DNA from: CAWGHZ01 sp963822575
GTDB lineage: Bacteria; Pseudomonadota; Alphaproteobacteria; MPNO01; DASWLB01
Length of the DNA stretch: 64,000 nucleotides
Direction of reading: 5' to 3'
NCBI GenBank assembly: GCA_963822575.1
Contig: CAWGHZ010000004.1
Span: forward strand, 806,001-870,000
The notes below the pieces were generated by a model. The model had not been told where the DNA came from and made no database searches. It saw only the letters and a list, made by a program, of their open reading frames with translations. Of this stretch, positions 45,643-54,581 are shown one piece after another (positions within the stretch are counted from its first letter, which is position 1; each line of letters starts with the position of its first letter). Position numbers and translations under genes: made by a program.

Positions 45643-46821
45643 ATGGACCAGGACAATCGCCGCCAGGATCGGACCGAACGGCTGCTCGCGCTCAGCCGGA
45701 CCACGCCGGACAGCGACATGGGCCGGCTGTTGCGCCGGTTCTGGCAGCCGATCGCGTGCAGCGGGACGCTCCTGCCCGGGCGCGCCAAGGCCGTGCGCAT
45801 CATGGGCGAGGATCTGACGCTCTATCGCGGCGCGAGCGGGAAGCCCTATCTGGTCGCCGGGCGCTGTGCCCATCGTCGCACGCGCTTGCATACCGGCTGG
45901 GTGCAGGGCGAGGAGGTGCGCTGCATGTATCACGGCTGGAAGTACGACGGGATGGGCCGGTGCGTCGAGATGCCGGCGGAAAAGGACACCGCGCCCCAGA
46001 CCGTAAAGATCGCCGGCTACCCCGTGCGCGACTATGGCGGGCTGATCTTCGCCTACATGGGCGAAGGTGCGCCACCTTCATTCGACATGGTGCGCAAGCG
46101 GGCGCTCGACGATTCCGGCTGGCTGCGCTTCCCGCGCGAGATGACCTGGCCGTGCAACTTCTTCCAGATGGTCGAGAACTCGCTGGACGCGGTGCATGTC
46201 AGCTTCGTCCACCAGAAGGGCCATGTCGGCACGTTCGGCGAGGCGGTAACGCCGGTCATCCCGGATCTGGAGTATCTCGAGACCGATTCCGGCATCCGCC
46301 AGATCGCGAAGCGCGGGCCCAACAACGTGCGGGTCAGCGACTGGACCTTCCCCAACAACAACCACATCATCGTGCCGGGCGCGACAAGCGACGCACCCTG
46401 GATCGACGTGGCGGTGTGGATGGTGCCGAACGACGACGAGCACACCACCCGCTTCACCGTCTATTCCAGCCCGAAGGTCAGTCCCGAAGCCGACCGCGCG
46501 CTCACCGAGCGGCTGAACAGCTATCACGATTACAACCCTGCGGACCACCACACGGAGCTGTTCGACGAGGACACCTACCCGACCGAGTCGGTTTCGCAGC
46601 TCACGGCCGCGCAGGACTATGTTGCGCAGGTCGGCCAGGGCGCCATCGCCGACCGGTTGAACGAGCGGCTCGGCCGGTCGGATGCCGGAATCGCGCTGTT
46701 GCGCCGCATCTTCTGGCGCGAGATGGACGCGGTACGCGCCGGCCGCGGCATCAAGGAATGGCGGGCCCTGGACGAGCCCGTCGACCTGCCGATGCAGGTG
46801 CCGGACGCCGCGGCGGAGTGA
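45643..46821 (+). CDS. Rieske aromatic oxygenase alpha subunit (phthalate/vanillate-type)
   Basis: 392 residues. Rieske ligands Cys75/His77 (CAHRRT) and Cys94/His97 (CMYHGW). Mononuclear iron ligands Asp182-x2-His185-x4-His190 in ENSLDAVHVSFVHQ. GRLLRRFWQPIACSG near the N-terminus is the start of the alpha-only (alpha3) class that includes phthalate 4,5-dioxygenase and vanillate demethylase. The C-terminal half reads FRVYSSP-like FTVYSSPKVSPEADR. No beta subunit or reductase nearby. The predicted operator lies directly upstream. Confidence 0.92.
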   Translation: MDQDNRRQDRTERLLALSRTTPDSDMGRLLRRFWQPIACSGTLLPGRAKAVRIMGEDLTLYRGASGKPYLVAGRCAHRRTRLHTGWVQGEEVRCMYHGWKYDGMGRCVEMPAEKDTAPQTVKIAGYPVRDYGGLIFAYMGEGAPPSFDMVRKRALDDSGWLRFPREMTWPCNFFQMVENSLDAVHVSFVHQKGHVGTFGEAVTPVIPDLEYLETDSGIRQIAKRGPNNVRVSDWTFPNNNHIIVPGATSDAPWIDVAVWMVPNDDEHTTRFTVYSSPKVSPEADRALTERLNSYHDYNPADHHTELFDEDTYPTESVSQLTAAQDYVAQVGQGAIADRLNERLGRSDAGIALLRRIFWREMDAVRAGRGIKEWRALDEPVDLPMQVPDAAAE

Positions 46822-46826
46822 GCCGC

Positions 46827-46859
46827 GCTCCCCTTCATCCGAACATGGTGAAGGGGAGC
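46827..46859. terminator. Hairpin after the Rieske gene, overlapping the dctM remnant
   Basis: GCTCCCCTTCA, 11-base loop, TGAAGGGGAGC: a perfect 11-bp stem starting five bases after the Rieske stop. It lacks a T-run but lies between two convergent units, so termination in either direction is plausible. Confidence 0.45.
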
Positions 46860-46924
46860 CGCATCACCAGCGCCGGGATCAGGACGAGAAGGGCGAGCTT
46901 CACCACGTCGGCGGCGACGAATGC
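46835..46924 (-). pseudogene. C-terminal remnant of a TRAP transporter large permease (DctM)
   Basis: Thirty codons ending in TGA on the minus strand read AFVAADVVKLALLVLIPALV, then MRLPFTMFG and stop. This is the hydrophobic last helix and the usual L-P-x-T-M ending of DctM-type TRAP permeases. The rest of the gene is absent: the fragment begins right at the stop of the solute-binding gene at 46926. It is best explained as a deletion scar of a lost dctQM unit. Too short to be functional, and homology is judged by pattern only. Confidence 0.6.
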
Positions 46925-46925
46925 G

Positions 46926-48071
46926 CTATTTGAGCACGCCCCAGCTTTTGATTTTTGCCTGAAGCGCCTTGATCTGGACCGTCGCCGCCTCGTCGCCCGT
47001 GTCGACGTAGGCGATATCAGGCTCGATCGCGTGGTGCGGGTTCGGATCGCCCGGCTTCACGTCGCGCCGGCGGCTGTTCGTCTTATAGATGTCCGCATAC
47101 TCCTGCTGGAAGTCCTTCGACAGGTACCAGTTGACGAAGATCTTCGCGGCGTTGGGGTGCGGCGGCTTGACGAACCAGGCGATGTGGTCGTTCGCACCCT
47201 GCCAGGCCGGCTTGCCCTTGCCGAAATAGGCGGGGCCGGTCAGCTCCTCGACCTGCGCGCCGACGCCGCGCCGCTTCATCTGCACGATCACGTCGTCCGG
47301 CATGCCGATACCCACTGGCTTGTGGCAGCCCACCACCCAGTCGGCCATTTGCCGATAGTCGCGCGAGAAGACGATATCCTGCGTCTTGAACAGCTTCTCG
47401 AGCCAGGCTTCGCCGCGGTCGGCCGTGAGGCGCCAGGTGCTGCGGCTGCCCGATCCCGGCCGCCTGGGATCGAACCACACGATCTTGCCCTTGAGCGCCG
47501 GGGACATCAGATCGCCCCCGTTCGACAGGTTGGATTTCGGCATGCAGGCGCGGTTGACGAAGCCGAGCGTCAGCCCCGTGCCGGTCGGGCTGTAGAGGTA
47601 CATCTTCTCCTTGTCCTGGAACCCGGTGGCGAACCCGCCGATCCAAGTCTTGTCGTCCATCAGGCTCGGGTCGATCAGCGCGTCGCGCAGGGGGGCGAGG
47701 GCGTGGATCGGCACCAAGGTGAAAGCGGTCGGGTTGGTCGAAGCCAGGATGACGTCCCAGTTGTACAGCCCCGCCATCCGCTCGCGCACGATCTTCGCGG
47801 TGATCTGCGTGCCGCGCGCGCCGGTGTATTCGAGAGTGATCTTGGGGAACGCCTTCTTCCACCCCTCGACGATGGCGCGGCGCTGGGCCGCGCCCGGGGG
47901 ACCGGATACGACGACGGTGCCTTCCTGGCGTGCCGCCGCCAGGGTCTTCGCGTAGACCTGCTGCCAGTTCTCGGCCGCACGGCCGCTCGGTGCCGCCGCG
48001 AGGGCGAGGGCGGCGGCCACGCAGGTTGCGGTGGCAAGGCGCGCGAACGCGCCGCGAGTTGGATCGGTCAT
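46926..48071 (-). CDS. ABC transporter substrate-binding protein (iron/thiamine-type family 1), copy 1
   Basis: 381 residues, start at 48071 (MTDPTRGAFARLA). Signal peptide with a hydrophobic core AATCVAAALALAAAP-like run and cleavage near GRA/AENW. The fold of extracellular solute-binding family 1: GTVVVSGPPGAAQRRAIVEG, FPKITLEYTGARGTQI, NWDVILASTNPT, NAAKIFVNWYLSKDFQQEY and TNSRRRDVKPGDPNP. It is a paralogue of the genes at 53354 and 61808. No permease or ATPase adjoins; the complete ABC set at 53-57 kb might serve it. Downstream of ubiD by 85 bases. Confidence 0.87.
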   Translation of the reverse strand: MTDPTRGAFARLATATCVAAALALAAAPSGRAAENWQQVYAKTLAAARQEGTVVVSGPPGAAQRRAIVEGWKKAFPKITLEYTGARGTQITAKIVRERMAGLYNWDVILASTNPTAFTLVPIHALAPLRDALIDPSLMDDKTWIGGFATGFQDKEKMYLYSPTGTGLTLGFVNRACMPKSNLSNGGDLMSPALKGKIVWFDPRRPGSGSRSTWRLTADRGEAWLEKLFKTQDIVFSRDYRQMADWVVGCHKPVGIGMPDDVIVQMKRRGVGAQVEELTGPAYFGKGKPAWQGANDHIAWFVKPPHPNAAKIFVNWYLSKDFQQEYADIYKTNSRRRDVKPGDPNPHHAIEPDIAYVDTGDEAATVQIKALQAKIKSWGVLK

Positions 48072-48156
48072 GGCTTCCTCCCGGGGCCCCGCTGGCGACG
48101 GGACCTCTCCCTGGTTTGGCCGCCGTTGCGGCAGCCAGACGGACTGCACGCCGCTT

Positions 48157-49608
48157 CTACGGCAGACCGTATTCCTTCCAGCGGGCGGCAATCTTTTCGG
48201 TCAGCGCCACGCTCACCTTGTTGATCGGCGGGAAATGCGCGTCCTTGAAGCGGAACGTCGCGTCGATGCCGACGCCGCGGCGCGGCGGATCGAAATCGAC
48301 TTCGCCGCGGTTGCGTTCGGCCCGCTCGTGCATCTTGCCCATCACGACGTGGCGGTCGGGATCGGCGGTCGACACGACCCGCCACATCACCTCCTCCCAG
48401 TCGCGCACGTTGCAGTCCTCGTCGACCACGATCACCCAGCGCCACTGCTCGCCCTTGATGTCCCAGATGCCGTCCATGATGCGGCGCGGATCGTCCTTGT
48501 CGCGGATATGGGCGGAGACGATCAGCATGCCGTGACGCCCGACCTCGGGGAAATAGACCTCGCGGATGTTGGTGAGGCCGGTTTTCTGGATGATGCGCGT
48601 CTGCAGCGAGCCCGAGCGCAGGAGCTGGCGCGGATAGTCCTCGATGCGCTGGCAGATCAGCCCATAGGTCATCGGATCGCAGCGATGGGAGATGGCCTTG
48701 ATCTTGATGACGAAGGCCGATTTGTTCTCGCCGTAGAAGCCAGTCGACTCGCCGTGCGGCCCCTCCTCGGTGCGGTCGTGCGGCACGACCTCGCCCTCGA
48801 TGATCATCTCGGCATGGGCCGGTACCAGCAGGTCGCTCAGCTCGCACTTGACGAGCTCGGTCGGCGCGCCCCGCCAGCCGCCAGCCGCCTCGTACTCCAT
48901 CGAGCCGTCCTCGCCCGGCGCCACCGGGCTTCCCGAGGCTAGGGTCAGCAGCGGGTCCATGCCCATGACGATGGCGACGGGCGTGGGCTTGTTGGCCTTT
49001 TCGTAGTCGAGGATGTGGTCGCCGCCACCCGGGCCGGTCGACGAGTTGCGGCCGCGCAGCCCGCCGGCGAGCGACAGGGTCGTCTTGTCTTTGATCATCA
49101 CCCGGTACGAGCCCATGTTGAGGAACCCGGTCAACGGATCGCGGGTGACGATTCCGGCGGTGGTGCCGAGATAGCGCCCACCGTCGAACTCGTGCCAGTG
49201 CGGGGTCGGGATCATGTCGATGTCGGCGTCCGCTTCACCGATCACGATCTCCTTGCACGGCCCGGTCGGCAGCGTGACCGAGGGCACGCGGTGCATCATG
49301 CCATGCACGACGCGCTCATGGATCACCTCCTCCTCCGCCTCGCAATTGAACGCGACGGCGAGCTGCGCCGTGGTGGAGATGATGTTGGTCACCAATGGCA
49401 GGCCGCGATAGCCCTTCACGTTCTCGAACCGGAGCGCCGGGCCCTTGCGCTCGAGCGAGCGCGCGGCGATCGCACCGATCTCTTCGTTGGGATCGACCTC
49501 GACCGTGATCCGGTGCAGCAGGTTCTTGGCTTCGAGAAGGCCGAGATACTCACGCAGGTCCGTGTAACCGACGGCGGCGGTCGTCCCGGATTTACGCGCG
49601 TCGTCCAT
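48157..49608 (-). CDS. UbiD-family decarboxylase
   Basis: 483 residues from MDDARKSGTTAAVGY at 49608. UbiD enzymes reversibly (de)carboxylate aromatic or unsaturated acids using prenylated FMN. Signature stretches: TDLREYLGLLEAKNLLHRI, MIPTPHWHEFDGGRYLGT, FLNMGSYRVMIKDKTTLSL, the active-site EGPHGESTG (Glu282 and Glu287), and AHIRDKDDPRRIMDGIW with WVIVVDEDCNVRDWEEVMW. The prenyltransferase UbiX needed for the cofactor is not in the window. The substrate is probably an aromatic carboxylate of this cluster. Divergent from the AbiEi-like regulator. Confidence 0.92.
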   Translation of the reverse strand: MDDARKSGTTAAVGYTDLREYLGLLEAKNLLHRITVEVDPNEEIGAIAARSLERKGPALRFENVKGYRGLPLVTNIISTTAQLAVAFNCEAEEEVIHERVVHGMMHRVPSVTLPTGPCKEIVIGEADADIDMIPTPHWHEFDGGRYLGTTAGIVTRDPLTGFLNMGSYRVMIKDKTTLSLAGGLRGRNSSTGPGGGDHILDYEKANKPTPVAIVMGMDPLLTLASGSPVAPGEDGSMEYEAAGGWRGAPTELVKCELSDLLVPAHAEMIIEGEVVPHDRTEEGPHGESTGFYGENKSAFVIKIKAISHRCDPMTYGLICQRIEDYPRQLLRSGSLQTRIIQKTGLTNIREVYFPEVGRHGMLIVSAHIRDKDDPRRIMDGIWDIKGEQWRWVIVVDEDCNVRDWEEVMWRVVSTADPDRHVVMGKMHERAERNRGEVDFDPPRRGVGIDATFRFKDAHFPPINKVSVALTEKIAARWKEYGLP

Positions 49609-49704
49609 GGTCCATTTCCTCCGCTGTCGCTTGGGTGCCGCGCAAGTGGACGCATGTCCGCGGTGCCGCCCAAGACGCCGCGGCTCAATTTTCGATTGAT
49701 GTTG

Positions 49705-49733
49705 AAATACTAGAAAACAATGAATCCTGTCAA
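49705..49733 (-). promoter_or_regulatory. Predicted sigma70 promoter for ubiD
   Basis: On the minus strand: TTGACA (49733-49728), 17 bases, GTATTT (49710-49705), in an AT-rich patch about 100 bases upstream of ubiD. Confidence 0.5.
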
Positions 49734-49788
49734 CCGGCGTGCTGGCCAAATTTGCTCATCAATAGCTGTTTTTGCAGGCCTTTCCGCG

Positions 49789-49817
49789 TTGACAGGGGTC
49801 GGGTCGACTGATATCAG
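49789..49817 (+). promoter_or_regulatory. Predicted sigma70 promoter for the AbiEi-like regulator
   Basis: TTGACA (49789-49794), 17 bases, TATCAG (49812-49817). Transcription would begin near 49824, next to ATG 49825. The message is therefore either leaderless or uses the second ATG at 49843. Confidence 0.5.
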
Positions 49818-49824
49818 GTCCAGA

Positions 49825-50938
49825 ATGAAATTTTCGGATACGATGAACCACGTTTATCCTACGCCGGAGGCGGCGTTGCGACGTGTCCTGGAATCGGTAC
49901 CATTTTTGCGCATCGGCGCCGTGGCGGCGGTGCCTGTGCCCGGCGACAGTGTCGGTCGGTTCGTCGTTCGCCTCGAGTTCGAGCGGCCGGACGCGCGACC
50001 TCGATTGCGCGATCCTCGACAACGGTCAGCCGCGTCACGTGCGCGACGCCGCCGCAGCGCTGGCGAAAGGCTCGGCAGCGGGGCCATTTCGCGCCGGGTC
50101 CTGCGTAATCGCGCCGCATTTCGGCAAGCAGTCGCGTGAGCTCTGCGTCGAGCAGGGCCTTGGCTACGTCGACTACGACGGCAATTGTCGTCTCGTCTTC
50201 GATGATGTCTACATCGAGCGGACGAACCCGAAGCGCGCGCGCATGGCGCGCCGCGCGCTGCGCTCAATCTTCTCGCCCAAGGCGGCGCGCGTCCTCCACG
50301 TGCTGCTCCGCGATCCGGCACGCGAATGGCGGGTCAAGGACCTTGCGCGTCTGGCCGGCGTGAGCGTGGGGCAGGTCAGCAACGTGCGCCGCTGGCTGAT
50401 CGACCAGGAATGGGCGGCGGCGGGTGCGGGCGGATTCCGCCTCACCGATCCCGTCGAGCTGCTGCAGGATTGGCGCGACGTCTACGAATCGCTTGCCGGT
50501 ACGCGACAGAATTTCCGCACCACGCTTAGCGGCGCGGCGCTGCGCGACGCGGTGGCGGAGGCGCTCCGCCGGGCGAACGCCAAGGGCGTCGCGATGCTCG
50601 CCGGCTTCGCCGCCGCGCAGTGGCACGAACCGGTCGCGAGCATCAGACGCGAGTTCGCGTACCCTGACAAGGTGGCGTTCTACGCCGATGCGGCCGGGCT
50701 CGTCGAGCTGCGGCGCGGGCTCGCGCTCGAGCCTGTCGCGCGGGACGAGAACGTCGTCGTCGTGCACCCGAAGAACCCCGACGTGTTCGCGCTCACCGCC
50801 GAGCCGGCGCCGGGGATCGTCTGCACCAACGCCGTACTCACCTTCCTCGACCTCGCGACGCCGCAGGCCGCACGGAAGATGGCGGAGCGCATCACCGTGG
50901 GCGCCGAACCGGACGCGCCAGCGGGCCGGACCGAATAG
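49825..50938 (+). CDS. AbiEi-like winged-helix regulator, frameshifted in this sequence
   Basis: A repaired protein of about 370 residues. The N-terminal frame (MKFSDTMNHVYPTPEAALRR) passes into the next frame through an extra base near 49981 and continues DLDCAILDNGQPRHVRDAAA. The first domain looks like a restriction-endonuclease-like fold (EQGLGYVDYDGNCRLVFDDVYIE). A winged HTH follows (VLHVLLRDPAREWRVKDLAR, LAGVSVGQVSNVRRWLIDQE), then a C-terminal AbiEi-type region with LAGFAAAQWHEPVASIR and GIVCTNAVLTFLDLATP. No AbiEii nucleotidyltransferase toxin is nearby. Position between ubiD and the Pht5-like operon suggests a local transcription factor. Confidence 0.7.
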
Positions 50939-50967
50939 CCGCGGAACCGCGGCCCCAGGGAGGAACG

Positions 50968-51981
50968 ATGAGCAAGCTGCAGTTGAGCTTCGTCACCGGA
51001 CGCAACGAACGGGTCGTGCCGCTTTACGATGGCAGCGTGGAGGTCGAGGGCGTCGAGCTGGTCGTCACCCACTCCGACCCGTCGGAGACGTTCTGGCGCC
51101 AGCTCAACTTCGAGGAGTTCGAGTTCGCCGAGATGTCGCTGTCGTCGTTCCTGATCGCCCGGGAGCGCGGCATGGACATGGTGGGGCTCCCGGTCTTCCC
51201 GTCGCGCCGCTTCATGCATGCCGAGCTCAGCATCAACACCGAATCGGGCGTGCGCGAGGCGGGCGACCTCGTGGGCAAGCGCATCGGCGTCGGCGAGTAC
51301 CAGCAGACCGCGTCGCTGTGGACGCGCGGCGTGCTCGAGCACGATTTCGGCGTGTCGCAGTACAAGGTCCATTGGTACATGGAGCGGTCGGAGGCGTTCA
51401 GCCACGGCGGCGCGACCGGCTTCACCCCGCCCGAGGGCATCTCGTTCCAGCGCATCTCGACCGACAAATCGCTCGCCTCGATGCTGGTGGCGGGCGAGCT
51501 CGACGCCGCGCCGATCGCGCGCGCGTTCTCGCGAGAATCCAACATCATCGACCGCTCGACCCAGATCCGCGCGCGCAACGCGGACTGGTCGAAGGTCAGG
51601 CCGCTGTTTCCCGACCGGATCGCCGAGGGCGCGCGCTTCTTCAAGGCGCACGGCTACATTCCGGCCAACCATGCCTACGTGATCCGCGGCGACATCTACC
51701 GCAAGCATCCCTGGCTCGCCTTCAATTTGTACAAGGCATTCGTTGCGGCGAAAGAGGTGGCGCAGGACCGGCTGGCCGAGCGCATCCCGTCCGGCCTGAT
51801 CTTCGGGCGCGAGTACCTGGCCAGGACGCGGGAGATCTTCGGCGACGATCCCTTCCCCTACGGCGTCGCCGCCAATCGCGAGATGCTGCAGACGATCATC
51901 GACTTCTCGTACGAGCAGAAACTGACGACCGAGAAGGCGAAGATCGAGGACCTGTTCGCGCCGAGCACGCTGGGGCTCTGA
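50968..51981 (+). CDS. 4,5-dihydroxyphthalate decarboxylase-like protein (Pht5 family)
   Basis: 337 residues without a signal peptide: a periplasmic-binding fold recruited as a cytosolic decarboxylase. MSKLQLSFVTGRNERVVPLYDG, FEEFEFAEMSLSSFLIARERG in two parts, GLPVFPSRRFMHAELSINT, DLVGKRIGVGEYQQTASLWTRG, and SLASMLVAGELDAAPIAR are typical of this family. Pht5 removes CO2 from 4,5-dihydroxyphthalate to give protocatechuate. It is followed after 27 bases by a phthalate-dioxygenase-like gene, which strengthens the call, though the exact substrate is not certain. Confidence 0.82.
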   Translation: MSKLQLSFVTGRNERVVPLYDGSVEVEGVELVVTHSDPSETFWRQLNFEEFEFAEMSLSSFLIARERGMDMVGLPVFPSRRFMHAELSINTESGVREAGDLVGKRIGVGEYQQTASLWTRGVLEHDFGVSQYKVHWYMERSEAFSHGGATGFTPPEGISFQRISTDKSLASMLVAGELDAAPIARAFSRESNIIDRSTQIRARNADWSKVRPLFPDRIAEGARFFKAHGYIPANHAYVIRGDIYRKHPWLAFNLYKAFVAAKEVAQDRLAERIPSGLIFGREYLARTREIFGDDPFPYGVAANREMLQTIIDFSYEQKLTTEKAKIEDLFAPSTLGL

Positions 51982-52008
51982 GCGCCGGGATAAGGAGAGA
52001 GGCACGCC

Positions 52009-53277
52009 ATGCTGACCGCGGAACAGAACGAGCTCCTGACGCGCGTGGGGCCGGGCACGCCGATGGGCGCGCTGATGCGCCGCTACTGGCATCCGGTCGC
52101 GACCTGCCACGAGCTGGCGCAGAACCCGGTGAAATCCGTCCGAATCCTCGGCGAAACGCTCACCCTGTTCCGCGACCGCAAGGGGCGGCTCGGCCTCATC
52201 GGCCAGCGCTGCGCCCATCGCAGGGTCGACCTGAAATGCGGCATCCCGGAGGACGACGGGCTGCGCTGCCCCTATCACGGGTGGATGTACGACCGGGAGG
52301 GCCAGTGCATCGCCCAGCCGGCCGAGACCGGCAAGTCGAACTTCATGGCGCGCGTGCAGCTCCCCTCCTACCCGGTGGAGGAGCTCGGCGGGCTCGTGTG
52401 GGCCTATCTCGGGCCCCAGCCCGCTCCGCTTCTGCCGCGCTGGGACCTCTATGTCGTCGACAACGCCTTCCGCCAGATCGGCGCCACCGTGCTACCGTGC
52501 AACTGGCTGCAGTGCCAGGAGAACGCGGTGGACACCGTCCATACCGAATGGGCGCACGGCCGCCAGGGTCTTTATGTGCTCGAGCGCAAGGGCACCGACA
52601 ACGACGAGGCCGCCCGGCGCTACGAGCGCATCGGCCGGCCGCACGTCCGCTTCGACTTCAAGCGCGTGCCGATCGGCATCCAGAAGTTCCGCATGCAGGA
52701 GGGCGACAGCGAGGAGTCCGAGGGCTGGCGCACCGGCCATCCGATGGTGTTCCCCAACGTGGTGCGCATCGGCTCGCTCGGCTATGCCGAGTTCCAGATT
52801 CGCGTGCCGATGGACGACACCCATACTTGGCATCTGTCGTACCAGGCTTTCTTCCCGGGCCCGACGATCCAGGTGCCGAAGCAGGACCCGGTGCCGTCCT
52901 TCCCGGTGCCGATCGAGGATCATCCGGACTTTATCCTGGGCCAGGACTACGTGTGCTGGGTGGCGCAGGGCGAGATTTGCGACCGCACCGAGGAGCAGCT
53001 CGGCCGCTCCGACATCGGCCTCGTCATGTTCCGCAAGCTTCTGATGGAGCAGATCGAGGTGGTGCAAAAGGGCGCGGATCCGATCAACACGTTCCGCGAC
53101 CCGCGCGAGAACCAGATCCTCGACCTGTCGATGGAGCGGCGCGCCGACATCTCCAGCTATCGCAAGGGCGGTGTGCGCTTCATGCCGCTCGGCCGCAACA
53201 GTCCGGTGCTCGACGAGCTCGACGCCCTCATGGTGCAGGGGGCGGAGGCGGCGCGGCGCGAACGGACCCCGACCTAG
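52009..53277 (+). CDS. Rieske oxygenase alpha subunit, phthalate 4,5-dioxygenase-like
   Basis: 422 residues. Rieske ligands Cys68/His70 (CAHRRV) and Cys87/His90 (CPYHGW). Iron ligands Asp175-x2-His178-x4-His183 in ENAVDTVHTEWAHG. The N-terminus LLTRVGPGTPMGALMRRYWHP is characteristic of phthalate-type alpha3 oxygenases. Placed between a Pht5-like decarboxylase and an ABC importer. The needed FMN/[2Fe-2S] reductase is absent. Similar to the gene at 60432 with identical spacing of the Rieske ligands. Confidence 0.93.
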   Translation: MLTAEQNELLTRVGPGTPMGALMRRYWHPVATCHELAQNPVKSVRILGETLTLFRDRKGRLGLIGQRCAHRRVDLKCGIPEDDGLRCPYHGWMYDREGQCIAQPAETGKSNFMARVQLPSYPVEELGGLVWAYLGPQPAPLLPRWDLYVVDNAFRQIGATVLPCNWLQCQENAVDTVHTEWAHGRQGLYVLERKGTDNDEAARRYERIGRPHVRFDFKRVPIGIQKFRMQEGDSEESEGWRTGHPMVFPNVVRIGSLGYAEFQIRVPMDDTHTWHLSYQAFFPGPTIQVPKQDPVPSFPVPIEDHPDFILGQDYVCWVAQGEICDRTEEQLGRSDIGLVMFRKLLMEQIEVVQKGADPINTFRDPRENQILDLSMERRADISSYRKGGVRFMPLGRNSPVLDELDALMVQGAEAARRERTPT

Positions 53278-53353
53278 GGTGGCTCGTCCGGGCCGGGACG
53301 GGCCCCCAGAAACGATAACCCGCGATGACGCACACGACACAGGGAGGTAACCG

Positions 53354-54481
53354 ATGAAGCTCAAATGGACGCGCCCCATCCGATGGGGCGTCGCGCTGGC
53401 CGCGCTGGGCGTCTTCGCCGCCGCGACCGGCGCCAACGCCGCCGAATCCTGGCAGCAGACCTGGGACAAGACGCTCGCCGCCGCCGAGAAAGAAGGGGTG
53501 GTGGTGGTCTCGGGCCCGCCCGGCGCCGACCAGCGCCGGGTCATCACCCAGGAATGGGCGAAGACCTATCCGAAGATCAAGCTGGAATACACCGGCGGGC
53601 GCGGCTCGCAGATGGTCGCAAAGGTGGTCCGCGAGCGCACGGCGGGCATCTACAACTGGGACGTCATCCTGGCCTCGACCGACCCGACGGTGTTCACGCT
53701 GACGCCGATCCACGCGCTGGCGCCCTTGCGCGATGCGCTCATCCGGCCCGACCTCACAGAGGACAAGACGTGGTTCGGCGGGTTCAAGGCCGGGTTCCTC
53801 GACGATGCCGGCACGACGTTCTACAGCCCCATCGGCAACTCGGCGCCCCTCGGCTTCGCCAACCGGGACTGCATCTCGAAGGCGGTGTTCAACAAGCTCG
53901 ACGACCTGAAGAAGCCGGAGCTCAAGGGCAAGATCGCCTGGCACGACATCACCCGGCCGGGCGCCAGCACCCAGGGGCTCGGCGTGCTCGAGCTGATCCG
54001 CGGCGAAGCCTGGCTCAAGGACATGTTCACCAAGCACGACGTTGTCTTCTCGCGTGACTACCGCCAGCTCGCCGACTGGCTGGTAAGCTGCAAGAAGCCG
54101 GTCGTCATGGGCGTGCCCGACGACGTCCTGATGCAGATGCAGGCGCACGGGCTTGGCAAGAACGTCGAATACCTGCTCGGGCCGGCCTGGACCGACAAGA
54201 TGGACGCCGGCGGCGCCGGCGGCAACGAGAGCATCGGCTGGTACAACAACGCGCCCCATCCCAATGCCGCCAAGATCTTCGTCAACTTCTACATGTCGCG
54301 GGCCTTCCAGCAGGCCTATGCCGACGAGACCCGGTCGAACAGCCGCCGGCTGGACACCACGCCTGGGGATCCGCGCCTTGTGATGAAGCCCGGCGTCGAG
54401 TATTTCAACTTCCTCCAGTCGCGGCTCGCCCGGGTTAAGAAGCTGCAGGCGCACATCCGGACCTGGGGTATCATGAAGTAG
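53354..54481 (+). CDS. ABC transporter substrate-binding protein (family 1), copy 2
   Basis: 375 residues with signal peptide MKLKWTRPIRWGVALAALGV and cleavage near ANA/AESW; AGGGAGG lies ahead of the ATG. EGVVVVSGPPGADQRRVITQ, YPKIKLEYTGGRGSQM, NWDVILASTDPT, NAAKIFVNFYMSRAFQQAY and SNSRRLDTTPGDPRL. Clearly paralogous to 46926. It heads the complete ABC importer with the ATPase and permease that follow, so it is the dedicated receptor of that system. Confidence 0.9.
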   Translation: MKLKWTRPIRWGVALAALGVFAAATGANAAESWQQTWDKTLAAAEKEGVVVVSGPPGADQRRVITQEWAKTYPKIKLEYTGGRGSQMVAKVVRERTAGIYNWDVILASTDPTVFTLTPIHALAPLRDALIRPDLTEDKTWFGGFKAGFLDDAGTTFYSPIGNSAPLGFANRDCISKAVFNKLDDLKKPELKGKIAWHDITRPGASTQGLGVLELIRGEAWLKDMFTKHDVVFSRDYRQLADWLVSCKKPVVMGVPDDVLMQMQAHGLGKNVEYLLGPAWTDKMDAGGAGGNESIGWYNNAPHPNAAKIFVNFYMSRAFQQAYADETRSNSRRLDTTPGDPRLVMKPGVEYFNFLQSRLARVKKLQAHIRTWGIMK

Positions 54482-54581
54482 CTGCCGGCCAATCGGCGCG
54501 GGAAGGCGCCCGGCACGGCGCCGCGCGGCCTTGGCGGCGAAAAGAAAAATGAACGGCCGGCAACGGGGAGTTGGTATCCGC

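Noticed and set aside
50424..53318. A 964-codon open frame on the plus strand
   Set aside because: It crosses three well-supported genes in another frame and is Arg/Pro/Ser-rich, typical of a GC-rich shadow frame.
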